Source of the DNA: Microbacterium lemovicicum
GTDB lineage: Bacteria > Actinomycetota > Actinomycetes > Actinomycetales > Microbacteriaceae
Assembly: GCF_003991875.1 (NCBI RefSeq)
Contig: NZ_CP031423.1
Location: 248,001-312,000 of the forward strand
Direction of reading: 5' to 3'
DNA length: 64,000 nt
Shown: positions 44,987-54,530 of the stretch, piece after piece
Layout: every line of letters begins with the position of its first letter
How positions within the stretch are numbered: the first letter of the stretch is position 1
Program-made: the position numbers and the translations under genes
The notes under the pieces: model-generated
Told to the model about the DNA's origin: nothing
What the model saw: only the letters and a program-made list of their open reading frames with translations
Databases searched by the model: none

Positions 44987-46048
44987 TCAGCGCACCGGCA
45001 CCGTGTCGGCCAGCCACTGCCTGGTCTTGATCAGCGCCTCCTGCGCCTCCGGGTAGTCGAGATGGAACTGGTACTCGTGCGGCAGCGCCGGCTCATGGGT
45101 CGCCGGCCAGAACAGCTCGGTCACGGGCACGCCCAGCTCCGTCAGCCTCTCGGACATGGGAAGGGACTGCAGCCACGTCAACCCGTCGCCGTTGCCTCCG
45201 CTGATGTAGGTCGGAGGGAAGTCGGACGTCACGAACCTCACGGTCGACATCGTGGCGCCGGACGACTGCTGCGACCAGTCCTTCTCGCCGGTGTACGCCC
45301 ACAGCGCCACCTTGAAGCCCCACGCGGGCAGGCCCTGCAGCTCGGCCATCGCGCTGAGGTCGTACACGCCGCAGTTCAGGATGACACCCGCGAGCTGGTC
45401 GGACGTGATGGTGGGCGCCACGCCGACGAGGTCCGCGTAGCGCGGGTTGGTCACCATCGCCGCCAACTGGCTCGCGAGTTGCGCGCCCGCGGAATCCCCC
45501 GCCAGCACGATGCGGGAGGGGTCGACGCCCAGCTCGTCGGCGTGGTCCTGCAGATACGACAGAGCGTGGAAGAGCTCGGTGATCGCGGTCGGATAATGCT
45601 CCTCCGGGCCGACGGAGTAGTTGACGCCGACCGTCGTGTAGCCGTCCGCCGCGAGGATGCGCAGGTACGGGTCGACGTTCTCCGCCGACCCCGAGATCCA
45701 CGCGCCGCCGTGCACCCAGACGACGGTGGGACGACGGTCGCCCGCGGGTGCCTGCGTGAAGACGTCGAGGGTGGATGCTGCATCCTCCCCGTAGCGGACG
45801 TCCTGCTGCTCGCGCAGCGCCGTCGCCGGCACGTAGGGCTGCATCTCTGTCACGGTGGCCGCGCCGCCGCGCTCGAACACGCTCCGGATGATCATCGCGG
45901 ACGGCCACGGGGTGAGCGAGGTGACGATCGCGACGACGAGCACGACGCCCAGCACGCTCGCCAGCGCGATGCCCCACGCCCGGCGCCGCCGATGGCGGCG
46001 ACTGGTCGCAGCGGGTATCGCCGCAGGATCCTGTTCGCTTCCGGACAT
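44987..46048 (-). CDS. Membrane-anchored alpha/beta hydrolase (esterase)
   Basis: A 353-residue esterase of the hormone-sensitive-lipase type. The N-terminus is basic with one membrane helix at about 25-45. The catalytic domain shows the oxyanion motif VWVHGGAW, the nucleophile elbow AGDSAG, an Asp in the C-terminal third, and His in ATHEPALPHEYQFH. The substrate is unknown. I chose the ATG at 46048, preceded by GGAGAGGG; a longer frame starts at 46093. Confidence 0.82.
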   Translation of the reverse strand: MSGSEQDPAAIPAATSRRHRRRRAWGIALASVLGVVLVVAIVTSLTPWPSAMIIRSVFERGGAATVTEMQPYVPATALREQQDVRYGEDAASTLDVFTQAPAGDRRPTVVWVHGGAWISGSAENVDPYLRILAADGYTTVGVNYSVGPEEHYPTAITELFHALSYLQDHADELGVDPSRIVLAGDSAGAQLASQLAAMVTNPRYADLVGVAPTITSDQLAGVILNCGVYDLSAMAELQGLPAWGFKVALWAYTGEKDWSQQSSGATMSTVRFVTSDFPPTYISGGNGDGLTWLQSLPMSERLTELGVPVTELFWPATHEPALPHEYQFHLDYPEAQEALIKTRQWLADTVPVR

Positions 46049-46090
46049 CCCGCCCTCTCCGAAGCGACCGTGGACGGCGCGTCTGGATGA

Positions 46091-46116
46091 CACGAACCGG
46101 CGTGCGCCGGTTCGTG
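46091..46116 (-). terminator. Terminator of the small membrane protein gene
   Basis: CACGAACCGGCG and CGCCGGTTCGTG are perfect 12-bp complements separated by TG, 19 bases past the stop on the minus strand. The effective loop is GTGC. Confidence 0.6.
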
Positions 46117-46135
46117 GTTCCCAGAATGCCCGAGA

Positions 46136-46567
46136 CTACGGTGCGACGGTGGTACGGCGCCCGAAGAACTCGTTCGCAGAGGGCAGCCACATCAGCACGG
46201 ATGCGATGACGATCAGGGCGATGCCGATCCCGCCGAGTGCGGCGCTCAGCCCGAGCGAGAAGATCGCGTTGACGATCTGCAGCACGGCGAGGATCGTCAG
46301 GGTGACGCGCGCCCAGTTGCGTCCGGCGCGCAGGCGCCAGACCACGACCGCCTGGATGATGGACAGCACCAGCACGAGCAGCCCAGCGAAGACGTAGGTG
46401 ATCCCGAAGAAGTTCGCCGTCGTGGTCGCGTCGCCCTCAGCCACCACGTTCCCGGCGCTGATGAACGAGAACACCGCGGTCACGACGCCGAGGGCGGTGG
46501 CCAGCAGCCAGGTGAAGAACGACGCGGTGACCGTCGTCGGGCGTGCGGGCATCTTCGGATCCGTCAT
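46136..46567 (-). CDS. Four-helix membrane protein of unknown function
   Basis: A 143-residue membrane protein with four hydrophobic helices at about 15-40, 58-80, 87-105 and 110-128, and an exposed loop with NVVAEGDATTTANFFG. It resembles actinobacterial DUF-type membrane proteins with no known role. The ATG has GAAGGGA upstream. Confidence 0.7.
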   Translation of the reverse strand: MTDPKMPARPTTVTASFFTWLLATALGVVTAVFSFISAGNVVAEGDATTTANFFGITYVFAGLLVLVLSIIQAVVVWRLRAGRNWARVTLTILAVLQIVNAIFSLGLSAALGGIGIALIVIASVLMWLPSANEFFGRRTTVAP

Positions 46568-46665
46568 GGGAGTCCCTTCTCGGACCGGTGGAGACACCCA
46601 CGCTAGGTCGCGCCGACGCGATCGCCCCGAGGGTTGACAGGCTCGCCCGTGTCCGACGTCAGCCG

Positions 46666-47721
46666 TCAGATCGAGAGGGCGAACACGCGACGTGCGATCC
46701 GCTCGAAGAAGTCGGCCTTCTCGTCGTCGTCGAGGGGGAGCGCGTCCTGCGCCTCGACCTCGGCGACGTCGTACTGGTACGGGTAGTCCATCGCGTACAT
46801 CACGCGGTCGGCGCCGATGACGGAGCGGGTGAACATGATCGCCGGCGACCACGGCATACCGGACGTGGTCAGCCAGATCTGGGACGAGAAGTACGCCGAC
46901 GGCGCCTGGCGGAGGGGCCTGATCGTTTCGTAGCGGCCGGACGCGACCTGTTTGGCGTGCATGTGGTCGATCCGGTGGAGCCAGAAGGGCAGGCCTTCGC
47001 CGAGGTGCCCGACGACGACGCGCAGACGCGGATGGCGATCGAGGAGCCCCGAGGTGATGATGCGGAGAAGGTGGAGTCCGGCGCTCGCTCCGAAGCCGTG
47101 CACCGCTCCGTCGAGACCCGCCTCGTGGTAGGGCGCGATCATGCTGTCGGGCGGGGTGTTGGGGTGCAGGTAGAGGGGGACGTCGAGGTCTTCGAGCTCG
47201 GCGAGGAGGGGCGCGAACCGAGGATCGTCGATGTACGAACCGCGGATGTGGTCATTGAGGATGAGGCCGCGCAGGCCCAGGTCGGTCACCGCCCGCCGCA
47301 GCTCCACGACCGCCTTCCCGACGTCCTCGAAGGACACGGCCGCGAGTCCGGAGAACCGCCGGGGATGCGTGCGCGTGATCTCCGCGAGCCGGTCATTGGC
47401 CACGGCGGCGATCCACGAACCCTCTTCCGCCCCCAGCACCTGGGTGCCGGGGGACGTCATGGCGAGCACCTGGTGGTCGATGCCGGACGCGTCCATGTCG
47501 CCCAGACGCCGCTCCGCCGCGTCCTGAAGGCGCTCCACCACGGCGCGCGGCTGCGGGTGCGTCGAGCCGAGGAAGTAGCCCATCAGGCTGGCGAATCCGA
47601 CGTCGGCGATGGTCTTGTCGGACAGATGCCGTCTGTACAGCGAGATGAGCTCGGGGGGAGCCCACGCCTCCTCCGAGGCGATGCGCAGGTACGGCGGTCG
47701 TGAGGATGCGTCGGACGTCAT
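46666..47721 (-). CDS. Amidohydrolase-2 family decarboxylase-like protein
   Basis: A 351-residue TIM-barrel metal enzyme of the family that includes gamma-resorcylate and 5-carboxyvanillate decarboxylases. The N-terminal metal site is RIASEEAWAPPEL, as in the LigW branch. Other sites are YLHPNTPPD, VVGHLGEGLPFWLHRIDH with active-site His residues, and the metal Asp in MYAMDYPY. It probably decarboxylates or hydrolyses an aromatic or alpha-keto acid. It is the last gene of the eight-gene operon and overlaps the ThDP enzyme by 4 bases. Confidence 0.8.
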   Translation of the reverse strand: MTSDASSRPPYLRIASEEAWAPPELISLYRRHLSDKTIADVGFASLMGYFLGSTHPQPRAVVERLQDAAERRLGDMDASGIDHQVLAMTSPGTQVLGAEEGSWIAAVANDRLAEITRTHPRRFSGLAAVSFEDVGKAVVELRRAVTDLGLRGLILNDHIRGSYIDDPRFAPLLAELEDLDVPLYLHPNTPPDSMIAPYHEAGLDGAVHGFGASAGLHLLRIITSGLLDRHPRLRVVVGHLGEGLPFWLHRIDHMHAKQVASGRYETIRPLRQAPSAYFSSQIWLTTSGMPWSPAIMFTRSVIGADRVMYAMDYPYQYDVAEVEAQDALPLDDDEKADFFERIARRVFALSI

Positions 47722-49523
47722 GAGGAAGGCCTTTCAGCACCGTCTGATCGCGCAGACGGTTCGGGGTCGATGAGGGGGTGGCGGCCGTGCGCGAGCGCGT
47801 CGGGCGCTTGCACGGAGATGAGCGGAAGGCGGACGGTCACGACGGCGGGGACGCCGTCCGCCACCCGTCGCAGGCCCTCGCGCAACGCGTCGTCCAGCTC
47901 CTCCAGACGATCCACCACGTGTCCCCAGGCGTCTCCCGCTGCGGCGGCGATGCCTCCGAAGTCGGTGGTCCGCCCCAGATTCACCCAGAGCTGATCCGTC
48001 TGGGCCGCGACCCCGTTCGGGTGCAGACGCTCGAGATTGCGCTTCGTCGCGTTCCATCCGCCGTTGTCCAGCACGACCGTCAGCACGGGGAGGCCGTACT
48101 GTGCGGCGACCCAGTAGGTGGAGGACGGCGCGCTGAAGAAGAACGTGCCGTCGCCGACGATGCTGACGACGGTCCGTCGGGGGTCGGCCAGCTTGACCCC
48201 GAGGGCTCCGCCGCCGGACCAGCCGAGGGACGTCCCGCGATTGCCGTACAGCGTCCCGGGTCGCGTCCGCGGGAGATGCCGCCAGATGACGGGCGCGGCC
48301 GATATCGCCTCGTTCACGACGATCGCCTCGTCGTCGAGCAGCCTGTCGAGTGCCCGCGCGACTCCCGCAGGCGTGAGCCGGCCGGCCGCTTCGTCTGCTG
48401 CGGCGTCGGCGCTCCAGGAGTCACGCTGATCGCGCGCCCGCTTCGCTGCTCCCCGTCTCCGGTCGTCAGCGTTCTCCGTGGGCCGATCGCCGCAGAGCGC
48501 GAGCAGCTGGCGGAGCATCGTGTCGGCGTCGGCGCGCACGTGCTCCTCGGCGGGGACGTACCAGAGCGGGATCGACTCCTGCAGCGGATCCTCGTTCACC
48601 ACGAAGACGCGGGTGTCCGGGCGCGGATGCCCGATGACGTCCACCCACGGCACGTCGGTGTCGATGGCGAGGATGACGTCGGCATCCGACAGGAGCGGGT
48701 GAGGGTCGTCGCCGGCGTGCAGGTCATGATCCCGGGGGAAGCTCATCACCGCGGCGTTGATCTCCACGACTTCGACACCGAGACTCTCCGCGACGGCCAC
48801 GAGCGCCGCCACGGCGGACGGTGACCGACCCAGGTAGGTCGTGATGATGATCGGTCGGCGCGCGCGCACAAGAGCGTCGTGGATCGTCGCCACGGTGTGA
48901 GCGGGTGCGGGGGAGGGGACGACGGGAGCCCACTGTCCGACATCGACGACAGGAGGTCGCGCCTCCTCCTCGAGCACCTCGCGGGCGGCGGTCACGTAGA
49001 CCGGCCCGGCCGGAGCGCTCGTGGCCAGCTGGAGAGCACGATGGACGATCTGCGGGACGTTGACCGCCGTGCGGATGTCGTAGCTCCATTTGACGTACGG
49101 CCGGACGATGCCGTGCTGGTCGGACACGTCCTGCAGGTGATTCACGAAGGAATTGCGGCTTCCCGGGAGTTCGCCTTCGAGCGTGTACGGTGTGGCCCCC
49201 GCGAAGATGAAGACGGGAACGCGGGAACGGGCCGCGTTGTGCACGGCGCCACCGAGGTTCGCGGTGCCCACGTCGGTGTGCACGAAGACCGCCTGCGGGC
49301 GTCCCGTGACAGCCGCGTAGCCGTGCGCGGCGCTCAGTGCGGTGTATTCGTGCGGGCACAGGATCACCGTGGGGGTCGCGACACCTCGCGACCTGTCCTG
49401 GGCGAGCGCCTCGATGATGGCCGGGTGGTCGCTGCCGAAGTTCGCGAACAGGTGGGTGACACCGGCATCACGCAGGGCGTCGACCAGGAGAGCGCCGGCG
49501 CTTCTGGGGGCGGCGTCGTTCAC
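47718..49523 (-). CDS. Thiamine diphosphate-dependent enzyme, acetolactate synthase/decarboxylase-like
   Basis: A 601-residue three-domain ThDP enzyme. The N-terminal Pyr domain has the activating Glu in CPHEYTALSAAHGYAAVTG. A central Rossmann-like domain follows. The C-terminal PP domain has the ThDP/Mg motif from SIVGDGTFFFSA to VVLDNGGW. In context with an aldehyde dehydrogenase it may decarboxylate a 2-oxo acid to an aldehyde. A long His/Pro-rich tail ends the protein. The GTG start overlaps the aldehyde dehydrogenase stop. Confidence 0.82.
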   Translation of the reverse strand: MNDAAPRSAGALLVDALRDAGVTHLFANFGSDHPAIIEALAQDRSRGVATPTVILCPHEYTALSAAHGYAAVTGRPQAVFVHTDVGTANLGGAVHNAARSRVPVFIFAGATPYTLEGELPGSRNSFVNHLQDVSDQHGIVRPYVKWSYDIRTAVNVPQIVHRALQLATSAPAGPVYVTAAREVLEEEARPPVVDVGQWAPVVPSPAPAHTVATIHDALVRARRPIIITTYLGRSPSAVAALVAVAESLGVEVVEINAAVMSFPRDHDLHAGDDPHPLLSDADVILAIDTDVPWVDVIGHPRPDTRVFVVNEDPLQESIPLWYVPAEEHVRADADTMLRQLLALCGDRPTENADDRRRGAAKRARDQRDSWSADAAADEAAGRLTPAGVARALDRLLDDEAIVVNEAISAAPVIWRHLPRTRPGTLYGNRGTSLGWSGGGALGVKLADPRRTVVSIVGDGTFFFSAPSSTYWVAAQYGLPVLTVVLDNGGWNATKRNLERLHPNGVAAQTDQLWVNLGRTTDFGGIAAAAGDAWGHVVDRLEELDDALREGLRRVADGVPAVVTVRLPLISVQAPDALAHGRHPLIDPEPSARSDGAERPSS

Positions 49524-51004
49524 GCGGCTCCTCCGGCGGGCAGCGCGTGCACGTCGATGCTGTGGAACTGCAGGTACTCGTCGATGCCGTGGGGAGATCC
49601 CTCCCATCCGATGCCGCTCTGCTTCCACCCGCCCATCGGGATCTCCCGTGTGCCGGTCGCCGAGAACATGGCGCTGTTGACGAAGGTCACCCCCGCCTCG
49701 ATGCGGGCGGCGACAGCGAGCGCGCGCTCCTCGGATCTCGACCAGACCGAGGAGCAGAGCCCGTACTCGGTGTCATTGGCGAACGCGATCGCCTGCTCGT
49801 CGCTGTCGACGGTGACGACCGGGAGGATCGGACCGAACTGCTCCTGGCTGACGATCTCGTCGCCCTGCCGGGCGTCGAGCACGACGGCGGGGAGCAGGAA
49901 GTGCCCGTCGGTCCACGTTCCGGCGTCGAGCTTCGACCCGAGGACGCGGACGTCGCGTCCGGCGTCCCGGGTCCGCTCCGTCAGCGCGGTGACGCGCTGG
50001 AACTGGTCGGCGTTGTTGACCGGACCCATCCCTGCCCGCTCGTCCTGTGCGTCGCCGACGACCAGCTCGTCCACCCGCTCGACGAGCAGCCGGCGGAACT
50101 CGTCCGCGACGTCCCGATGGACGTACACCCGTTTGGTGGCGAAGCAGACCTGGCCGGCACGGCGGAACGCGGACAGCACGATCCCCTCGACGGTGGCGGG
50201 CAGGTCGGCGTCGGACAGCACCAGCGCCGGGTCGTTCCCCCCGAGCTCGAGATGGACCGGCATGAGTGCCTCGGCCGCCTGGCGCATGATGTGCCGAGCG
50301 GTGGCTCCGCCCCCGGTGAAGGACACCTTCCGCACGCGAGGGTCGTCGAGGAGGGTGCGCACGACGTCGGCCCCGCCGTTCACGACGTCGATGACGCCCG
50401 GGGGGAGCTCAGCGGCGGCCAGCTCCGCCAGCAGCGACACGGCCAGCGGGGCGAAGGGCGACGGCTTGAGCACCAGGGCGTTGCCGGCGGCGATGGCCGG
50501 GGCCAGCTTGTTGGCCGTCAGCAGCACCGGCGCGTTCCAGGGCACGACGCAGGCGACGACGCCGTAGGGCCGGCGCTCGACGCGCACACGATCTCCTCGT
50601 GCGGGATCGGGCGTCGTCACGGAGGGTTCCACGGCCGCGGGAAGGTAGGCCGCGACGTCTCGGAAGGAGCCTGCGGCCGCCCCCACCTCGCGCCGGATGG
50701 TGGCGATCGTGCTGCCGTTCTCGCGCGTGGCGAGGTCGACGAGCTGCTCGGCGTGCGCGTCGACGGCATCGGCGATACGCAGCAGAGCCGCGACGCGCTC
50801 CGCCACCGGCGTGGCGGCCCACCCCGCAGCAGCTGCCGCGGCCGCGTCGACCGCGGCGCGCGCGTCCGCGGCCGTCCCGTCCATCACCACGCCGACGACC
50901 TCGTCGATCCGGCTGGGATTCCTCACCGCGAGGGCTCGGCCTTCGGTGACGGCGCGACCGCCGATCAGGTGTCCACGGATCTCGTCTGAGGCGATCGATG
51001 ACAT
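49520..51004 (-). CDS. Aldehyde dehydrogenase
   Basis: A 494-residue NAD(P)-dependent enzyme of normal length. Seen: VVPWNAPVLLTANKLAPAIA, SFTGGGATARHI, catalytic Glu in LELGGNDPA, nucleophile Cys in AGQVCFATKRV, and FGPILPVVTVD. Paired with the ThDP enzyme it would turn an aldehyde product into an acid. The ATG has GAAGGAGAAG upstream and lies 34 bases after the ATPase stop. Confidence 0.9.
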   Translation of the reverse strand: MSSIASDEIRGHLIGGRAVTEGRALAVRNPSRIDEVVGVVMDGTAADARAAVDAAAAAAAGWAATPVAERVAALLRIADAVDAHAEQLVDLATRENGSTIATIRREVGAAAGSFRDVAAYLPAAVEPSVTTPDPARGDRVRVERRPYGVVACVVPWNAPVLLTANKLAPAIAAGNALVLKPSPFAPLAVSLLAELAAAELPPGVIDVVNGGADVVRTLLDDPRVRKVSFTGGGATARHIMRQAAEALMPVHLELGGNDPALVLSDADLPATVEGIVLSAFRRAGQVCFATKRVYVHRDVADEFRRLLVERVDELVVGDAQDERAGMGPVNNADQFQRVTALTERTRDAGRDVRVLGSKLDAGTWTDGHFLLPAVVLDARQGDEIVSQEQFGPILPVVTVDSDEQAIAFANDTEYGLCSSVWSRSEERALAVAARIEAGVTFVNSAMFSATGTREIPMGGWKQSGIGWEGSPHGIDEYLQFHSIDVHALPAGGAA

Positions 51005-51038
51005 CTCGGTGCTTCTCCTTCCCTGGGCGCGCGAGCGC

Positions 51039-51845
51039 TCAGACGTCCTTCGGCATGACCAGCGACAGCAGATGTCCGCGCAGCTCGAGGAACTGCGAAC
51101 TCGCGCGGGTCTCGACCTGCGAGCGCCCGTCGCCGAGCGTGACGTCGACGACCTCGCGCACGACGCTCGGATTCTTCGACAGCACGACGATGCGGTCGCT
51201 CAGGTAGATCGCCTCGTCGATGTCGTGCGTGACCAGCACGACGGTGATGCCGAGGTCGTCGCGCACACGGAGGATGAGGTCCTCGAGGTCGAAGCGCGTC
51301 TGCGCATCGACGGATGCGAACGGCTCATCCATCAGCAGCAGCTCCGGGCGATAGGAGAGCGCCCGCGCGATCGCCACGCGCTGCTGCATGCCGCCCGACA
51401 GCTCCCACGGGTACTTCTTCTCGACATGCCCGAGCCCGACGCTCTCGAGCGTCTCGGTGACCCGGGCGGCTCGTTCCGCCCGCCCCATGCCGCGTGCGGT
51501 CAGGGGCAGGGCGACGTTCTCGGCGTTGGTGAACCACGGGTACAGCGAGCGGCTGTAGTCCTGGAACACGAGACCGAGCTGGCCGGGCACCTCGGTGAGC
51601 CGCCGCCCCTCGAACGTCACGGTACCCGCGCTGGGAGCGGCCAGCCCGGAGATGCAGCGCAACAGGGTGGTCTTGCCTGCCCCGCTCGGGCCGACGATGC
51701 AGACGAATTCGCCCTTGTCGACCTGGAAGGACACGGTGTCGATCGCCATGTTGGCGTGGTCGGTGCCCTCGTCGTAGATCTTCCGCAGTCCCTCGACCGC
51801 GAGGACGGTCTCGGTCGCGGTCGGAACGGCGCTCGTGATGGTCAT
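51039..51845 (-). CDS. ABC transporter ATPase (NitT/TauT family)
   Basis: A 268-residue ATPase with Walker A GPSGAGKTT at 52-60, Q-loop FQDYSRSLYPW, signature LSGGMQQR, Walker B ELLLMDEP and switch His in VTHDIDEA. The SLYPW form of the Q-loop is typical of nitrate/taurine/aromatic-type importers. It energises the two permeases encoded upstream. Confidence 0.93.
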   Translation of the reverse strand: MTITSAVPTATETVLAVEGLRKIYDEGTDHANMAIDTVSFQVDKGEFVCIVGPSGAGKTTLLRCISGLAAPSAGTVTFEGRRLTEVPGQLGLVFQDYSRSLYPWFTNAENVALPLTARGMGRAERAARVTETLESVGLGHVEKKYPWELSGGMQQRVAIARALSYRPELLLMDEPFASVDAQTRFDLEDLILRVRDDLGITVVLVTHDIDEAIYLSDRIVVLSKNPSVVREVVDVTLGDGRSQVETRASSQFLELRGHLLSLVMPKDV

Positions 51846-51853
51846 GCTGCTCC

Positions 51854-52684
51854 CTAGGAGGTTCCGAGCGCGCGGGAGCGGTAGTACCACCGCAGGGCGC
51901 GCCTCTCGATGAAGACGAAGATGTAGTTCAGGACGGTTCCGATCACGGCGAGGACGAGGATGCCGGTCCACATCTTCTTGATCGCGAATTCGGCCTGCGC
52001 CTGGAGGATGAAGAACCCGATGCCCGAATTCGCCGCGACCATCTCGCTCACCACCATGAGGACGATGGCGACCGTGAGGCTCGCGCGCAGGCCCGCCGCG
52101 ATCTGCGGCGCCGCGCCCGGCAGGACGAGTCGCACGTACGTGCGCCAGCCTCCGAGACGGAGGGCGCGGGCCGTGTCGAACTTCACGGTGTCGACCCCCC
52201 GCATCCCGTCCAGCGTGTTCAGCAGCGTCGGCCAGATGGACCCGAGCGCGATGAGCGCGATCTGGCGGGCGTCGCCGATCCCGAAGATCGCGATCATGGC
52301 GGGCAGCAGGGCGGGGGCCGGCAGGACGTACAGGAAGTAGATGATCGGATTGGCGGCGGTGCGCACGAGACGCAGACGCCACAGCACCGACCCGCCCAGC
52401 ACGCCGATGAGCACCCCGATCGCGTAGCCCGCGAAGAGGTTCCGCAGGCTCACGGCCGCGTTCGTCCACGCGCCGAAGACGATCCACTGGTTCCAGGTGT
52501 CGACGAGGATCGCCTGGAGAGGCGGGAAGAACGGCGACGTCGAGGCGGCCGAGGCGAACCACCACACGGCCAGGAGGAGGATCGGCAGCCAGATCGGCGT
52601 GAGCACCTGGCCCGCCCGGCGCCAGCCGTTCGAGGTGCGGCGCGCCGGGACGGTCGGAACGAGGCTCGTCGTCATGCGTGTCAT
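51854..52684 (-). CDS. ABC transporter permease (NitT/TauT family), subunit 1
   Basis: A 276-residue permease with six hydrophobic helices. The EAA-type coupling segment is RALRLGGWRTYVRLVLPGAA, and GSIWPTLLNTLDGM is conserved in this family. It differs clearly in sequence from the second permease, so the importer is probably a heterodimer. The ATG overlaps the stop of the other permease. Confidence 0.9.
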   Translation of the reverse strand: MTRMTTSLVPTVPARRTSNGWRRAGQVLTPIWLPILLLAVWWFASAASTSPFFPPLQAILVDTWNQWIVFGAWTNAAVSLRNLFAGYAIGVLIGVLGGSVLWRLRLVRTAANPIIYFLYVLPAPALLPAMIAIFGIGDARQIALIALGSIWPTLLNTLDGMRGVDTVKFDTARALRLGGWRTYVRLVLPGAAPQIAAGLRASLTVAIVLMVVSEMVAANSGIGFFILQAQAEFAIKKMWTGILVLAVIGTVLNYIFVFIERRALRWYYRSRALGTS

Positions 52685-53505
52685 GCGGATCCCACCCTGT
52701 TCGATGCGCGGATGTTCCGCTGTGACTCGTGCCAGTGCATGACGCGCTTCTCCATCAGGAAGAACGCGCCGGTGAGGGCGATGCCGAGCAGGCCGGCCGC
52801 GATGATGTAGGCGTACATGGTCGGATAGGCGATCACGCCCGTGTTCTGGGCGAGAAGGATGTTGCGCCCGATGCCCGCTGCGCCACCGACGATCTCCGCC
52901 ACGATGCACAGGATGAGAGCCTGCGCCGACGCGATCCGCATCCCGGTGACGAGGTAGGGCGACGAGCTGGGGATGCTCACGGCGAGGAACCGGCGCACGC
53001 CGCGCACCCCCAGCGCCCGGGCCGTGTCGAGCACGATGGGATCCATCGACCGCACGCCGTAGATCACCTGGATGAGGAAGGGCCAGAAGGCGGCGAAGCA
53101 GACCAGGAACACCTTCATCGGGAGGGTCGAGCCGGCGATGAGGATCACGAGGGGCAGGATCGCGATCGCCGGGATGGCCTTGAAGATCTCGATCACCGGC
53201 GCCGCACTGCGCTGCGCGAAGCCGTTGAAGGCCAGCGCGGTGCCGATCACGAGGCCGAGCACGACGACGATGATCATCCCGATGAGCCAGCCGACCAGCG
53301 TCGCTCCGACGGCCGGCCAGATGCGCCCGCTGGCGACCTCTCCGCCGAGGGCCGCCATCGTGTCGGTCATGGTGGGGAACTGAGCGGGGCCCACCGCGCC
53401 CGACGCGGTGACGGCCTGCCACAGCACGAGGACCACCGCGACCGTGCCCAGCGGCAGCGCCCACGTCGTCCACGGCCGCTTCAGCGCGGTCTGATTCGTT
53501 GTCAT
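52681..53505 (-). CDS. ABC transporter permease (NitT/TauT family), subunit 2
   Basis: A 274-residue permease with six hydrophobic helices. The coupling segment is RALGVRGVRRFLAVSIPSSS, and APVIEIFKAIPAIAILPLVI is characteristic. The start at 53505 is 8 bases after the binding-protein stop. Confidence 0.9.
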   Translation of the reverse strand: MTTNQTALKRPWTTWALPLGTVAVVLVLWQAVTASGAVGPAQFPTMTDTMAALGGEVASGRIWPAVGATLVGWLIGMIIVVVLGLVIGTALAFNGFAQRSAAPVIEIFKAIPAIAILPLVILIAGSTLPMKVFLVCFAAFWPFLIQVIYGVRSMDPIVLDTARALGVRGVRRFLAVSIPSSSPYLVTGMRIASAQALILCIVAEIVGGAAGIGRNILLAQNTGVIAYPTMYAYIIAAGLLGIALTGAFFLMEKRVMHWHESQRNIRASNRVGSA

Positions 53506-53513
53506 GTCGCGAC

Positions 53514-54530
53514 CTACTTGAGCGCCCCGGGCCAGACGACCGTCTGGACGTCGAGGGCTTCGAGGGCTGAGGCTGCGGACTGGTCGGTGCTGAACTTGAC
53601 CAGCAAGTCGCGAGCGGTCTCGAAGGCCGTGAGGTTCAGAGCAGGGTCTCCGCCTTCGTTCCACCGCGCCGTCTCCGCCTGCTCGGCGGTGATGCCCAGG
53701 CCGTCCACGAGAGCGGCCTTGGCCGCATCCGGGTTCTCCGACGAGCCGAGCATCGATTCCGTCATGGCGTCGGCGAATGCGCGCACCGTGTTCGGGTTCT
53801 GGTCGATGAACGACTGCGACGTGTTGAAGAGCGTCGTCGCCGTGTCCACGAACAGCTCACGGTTGTTGTACCCGAGCTCGACCCCACCGGCGGCGAGGGC
53901 CTCCGAAGCGAACGGCCACTGCATGATGGCCGCGTCGACATCACCGCTGTCCAGGGCGGCGGCCATCTGCCCGAACGGCAGCTGGACGAGTTCGATGGTG
54001 GAGGTGTCCGCGCCCGCGCGATCGGCCAGCTCGCGCATGGTGAGGGTGTTGTGCGACGAGAGTCCGATGGTGGCGACCCGCTTGCCCTCGAGGTCGCCGA
54101 AGTCGGTGATGCCCGAGTCGGCGGCCGCAATGGTGAGCGTGCCGTCGTCGTCCGCTTGGATCTGTCCCTCGATCGACGAGATCGCGCGGATCGGGATGCC
54201 GTTGGCGTTGGCCGTCACCACGTGCACGACGGTGGCGAAGCCGACGTCGTACGTGCCGCTCGCGAGCCCGGAGACGATCGCGGCGATGTCGGTCTGCGGG
54301 GTGATCTCCAGGGTCAGCCCGTGCTCCTCGAAGATGCCCTCCTGGATGCCGTAGTAGAGCGGAGCGAACTGCGTCGACGGGTTGATGGCGACGGTGAGGG
54401 TGGCCTTCTCGGGTGCGCCGGTGGCCGACCCGTCGGCAGGCGCGGTCGGGCCGGAGCAGGCGGCGAGGGCCAGTGAGACGCCGGCGGCAGCGGCGATGAC
54501 CCCGACGGCTCGGCGGGTGGATCGGATCAT
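53514..54530 (-). CDS. ABC transporter substrate-binding lipoprotein (NMT1/THI5-SsuA-like)
   Basis: A 338-residue lipoprotein: signal peptide ending in lipobox LAAC (Cys 25), then a periplasmic-binding type II fold (VAINPSTQFAPLYYGIQEGI, FEEHGLTLEI, IAAIVSGLASGTYDVGFATV). The family binds nitrate, sulfonates, aromatic acids or thiamine precursors, so the ligand cannot be called. Its start overlaps the upstream amidohydrolase stop. Confidence 0.88.
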   Translation of the reverse strand: MIRSTRRAVGVIAAAAGVSLALAACSGPTAPADGSATGAPEKATLTVAINPSTQFAPLYYGIQEGIFEEHGLTLEITPQTDIAAIVSGLASGTYDVGFATVVHVVTANANGIPIRAISSIEGQIQADDDGTLTIAAADSGITDFGDLEGKRVATIGLSSHNTLTMRELADRAGADTSTIELVQLPFGQMAAALDSGDVDAAIMQWPFASEALAAGGVELGYNNRELFVDTATTLFNTSQSFIDQNPNTVRAFADAMTESMLGSSENPDAAKAALVDGLGITAEQAETARWNEGGDPALNLTAFETARDLLVKFSTDQSAASALEALDVQTVVWPGALK

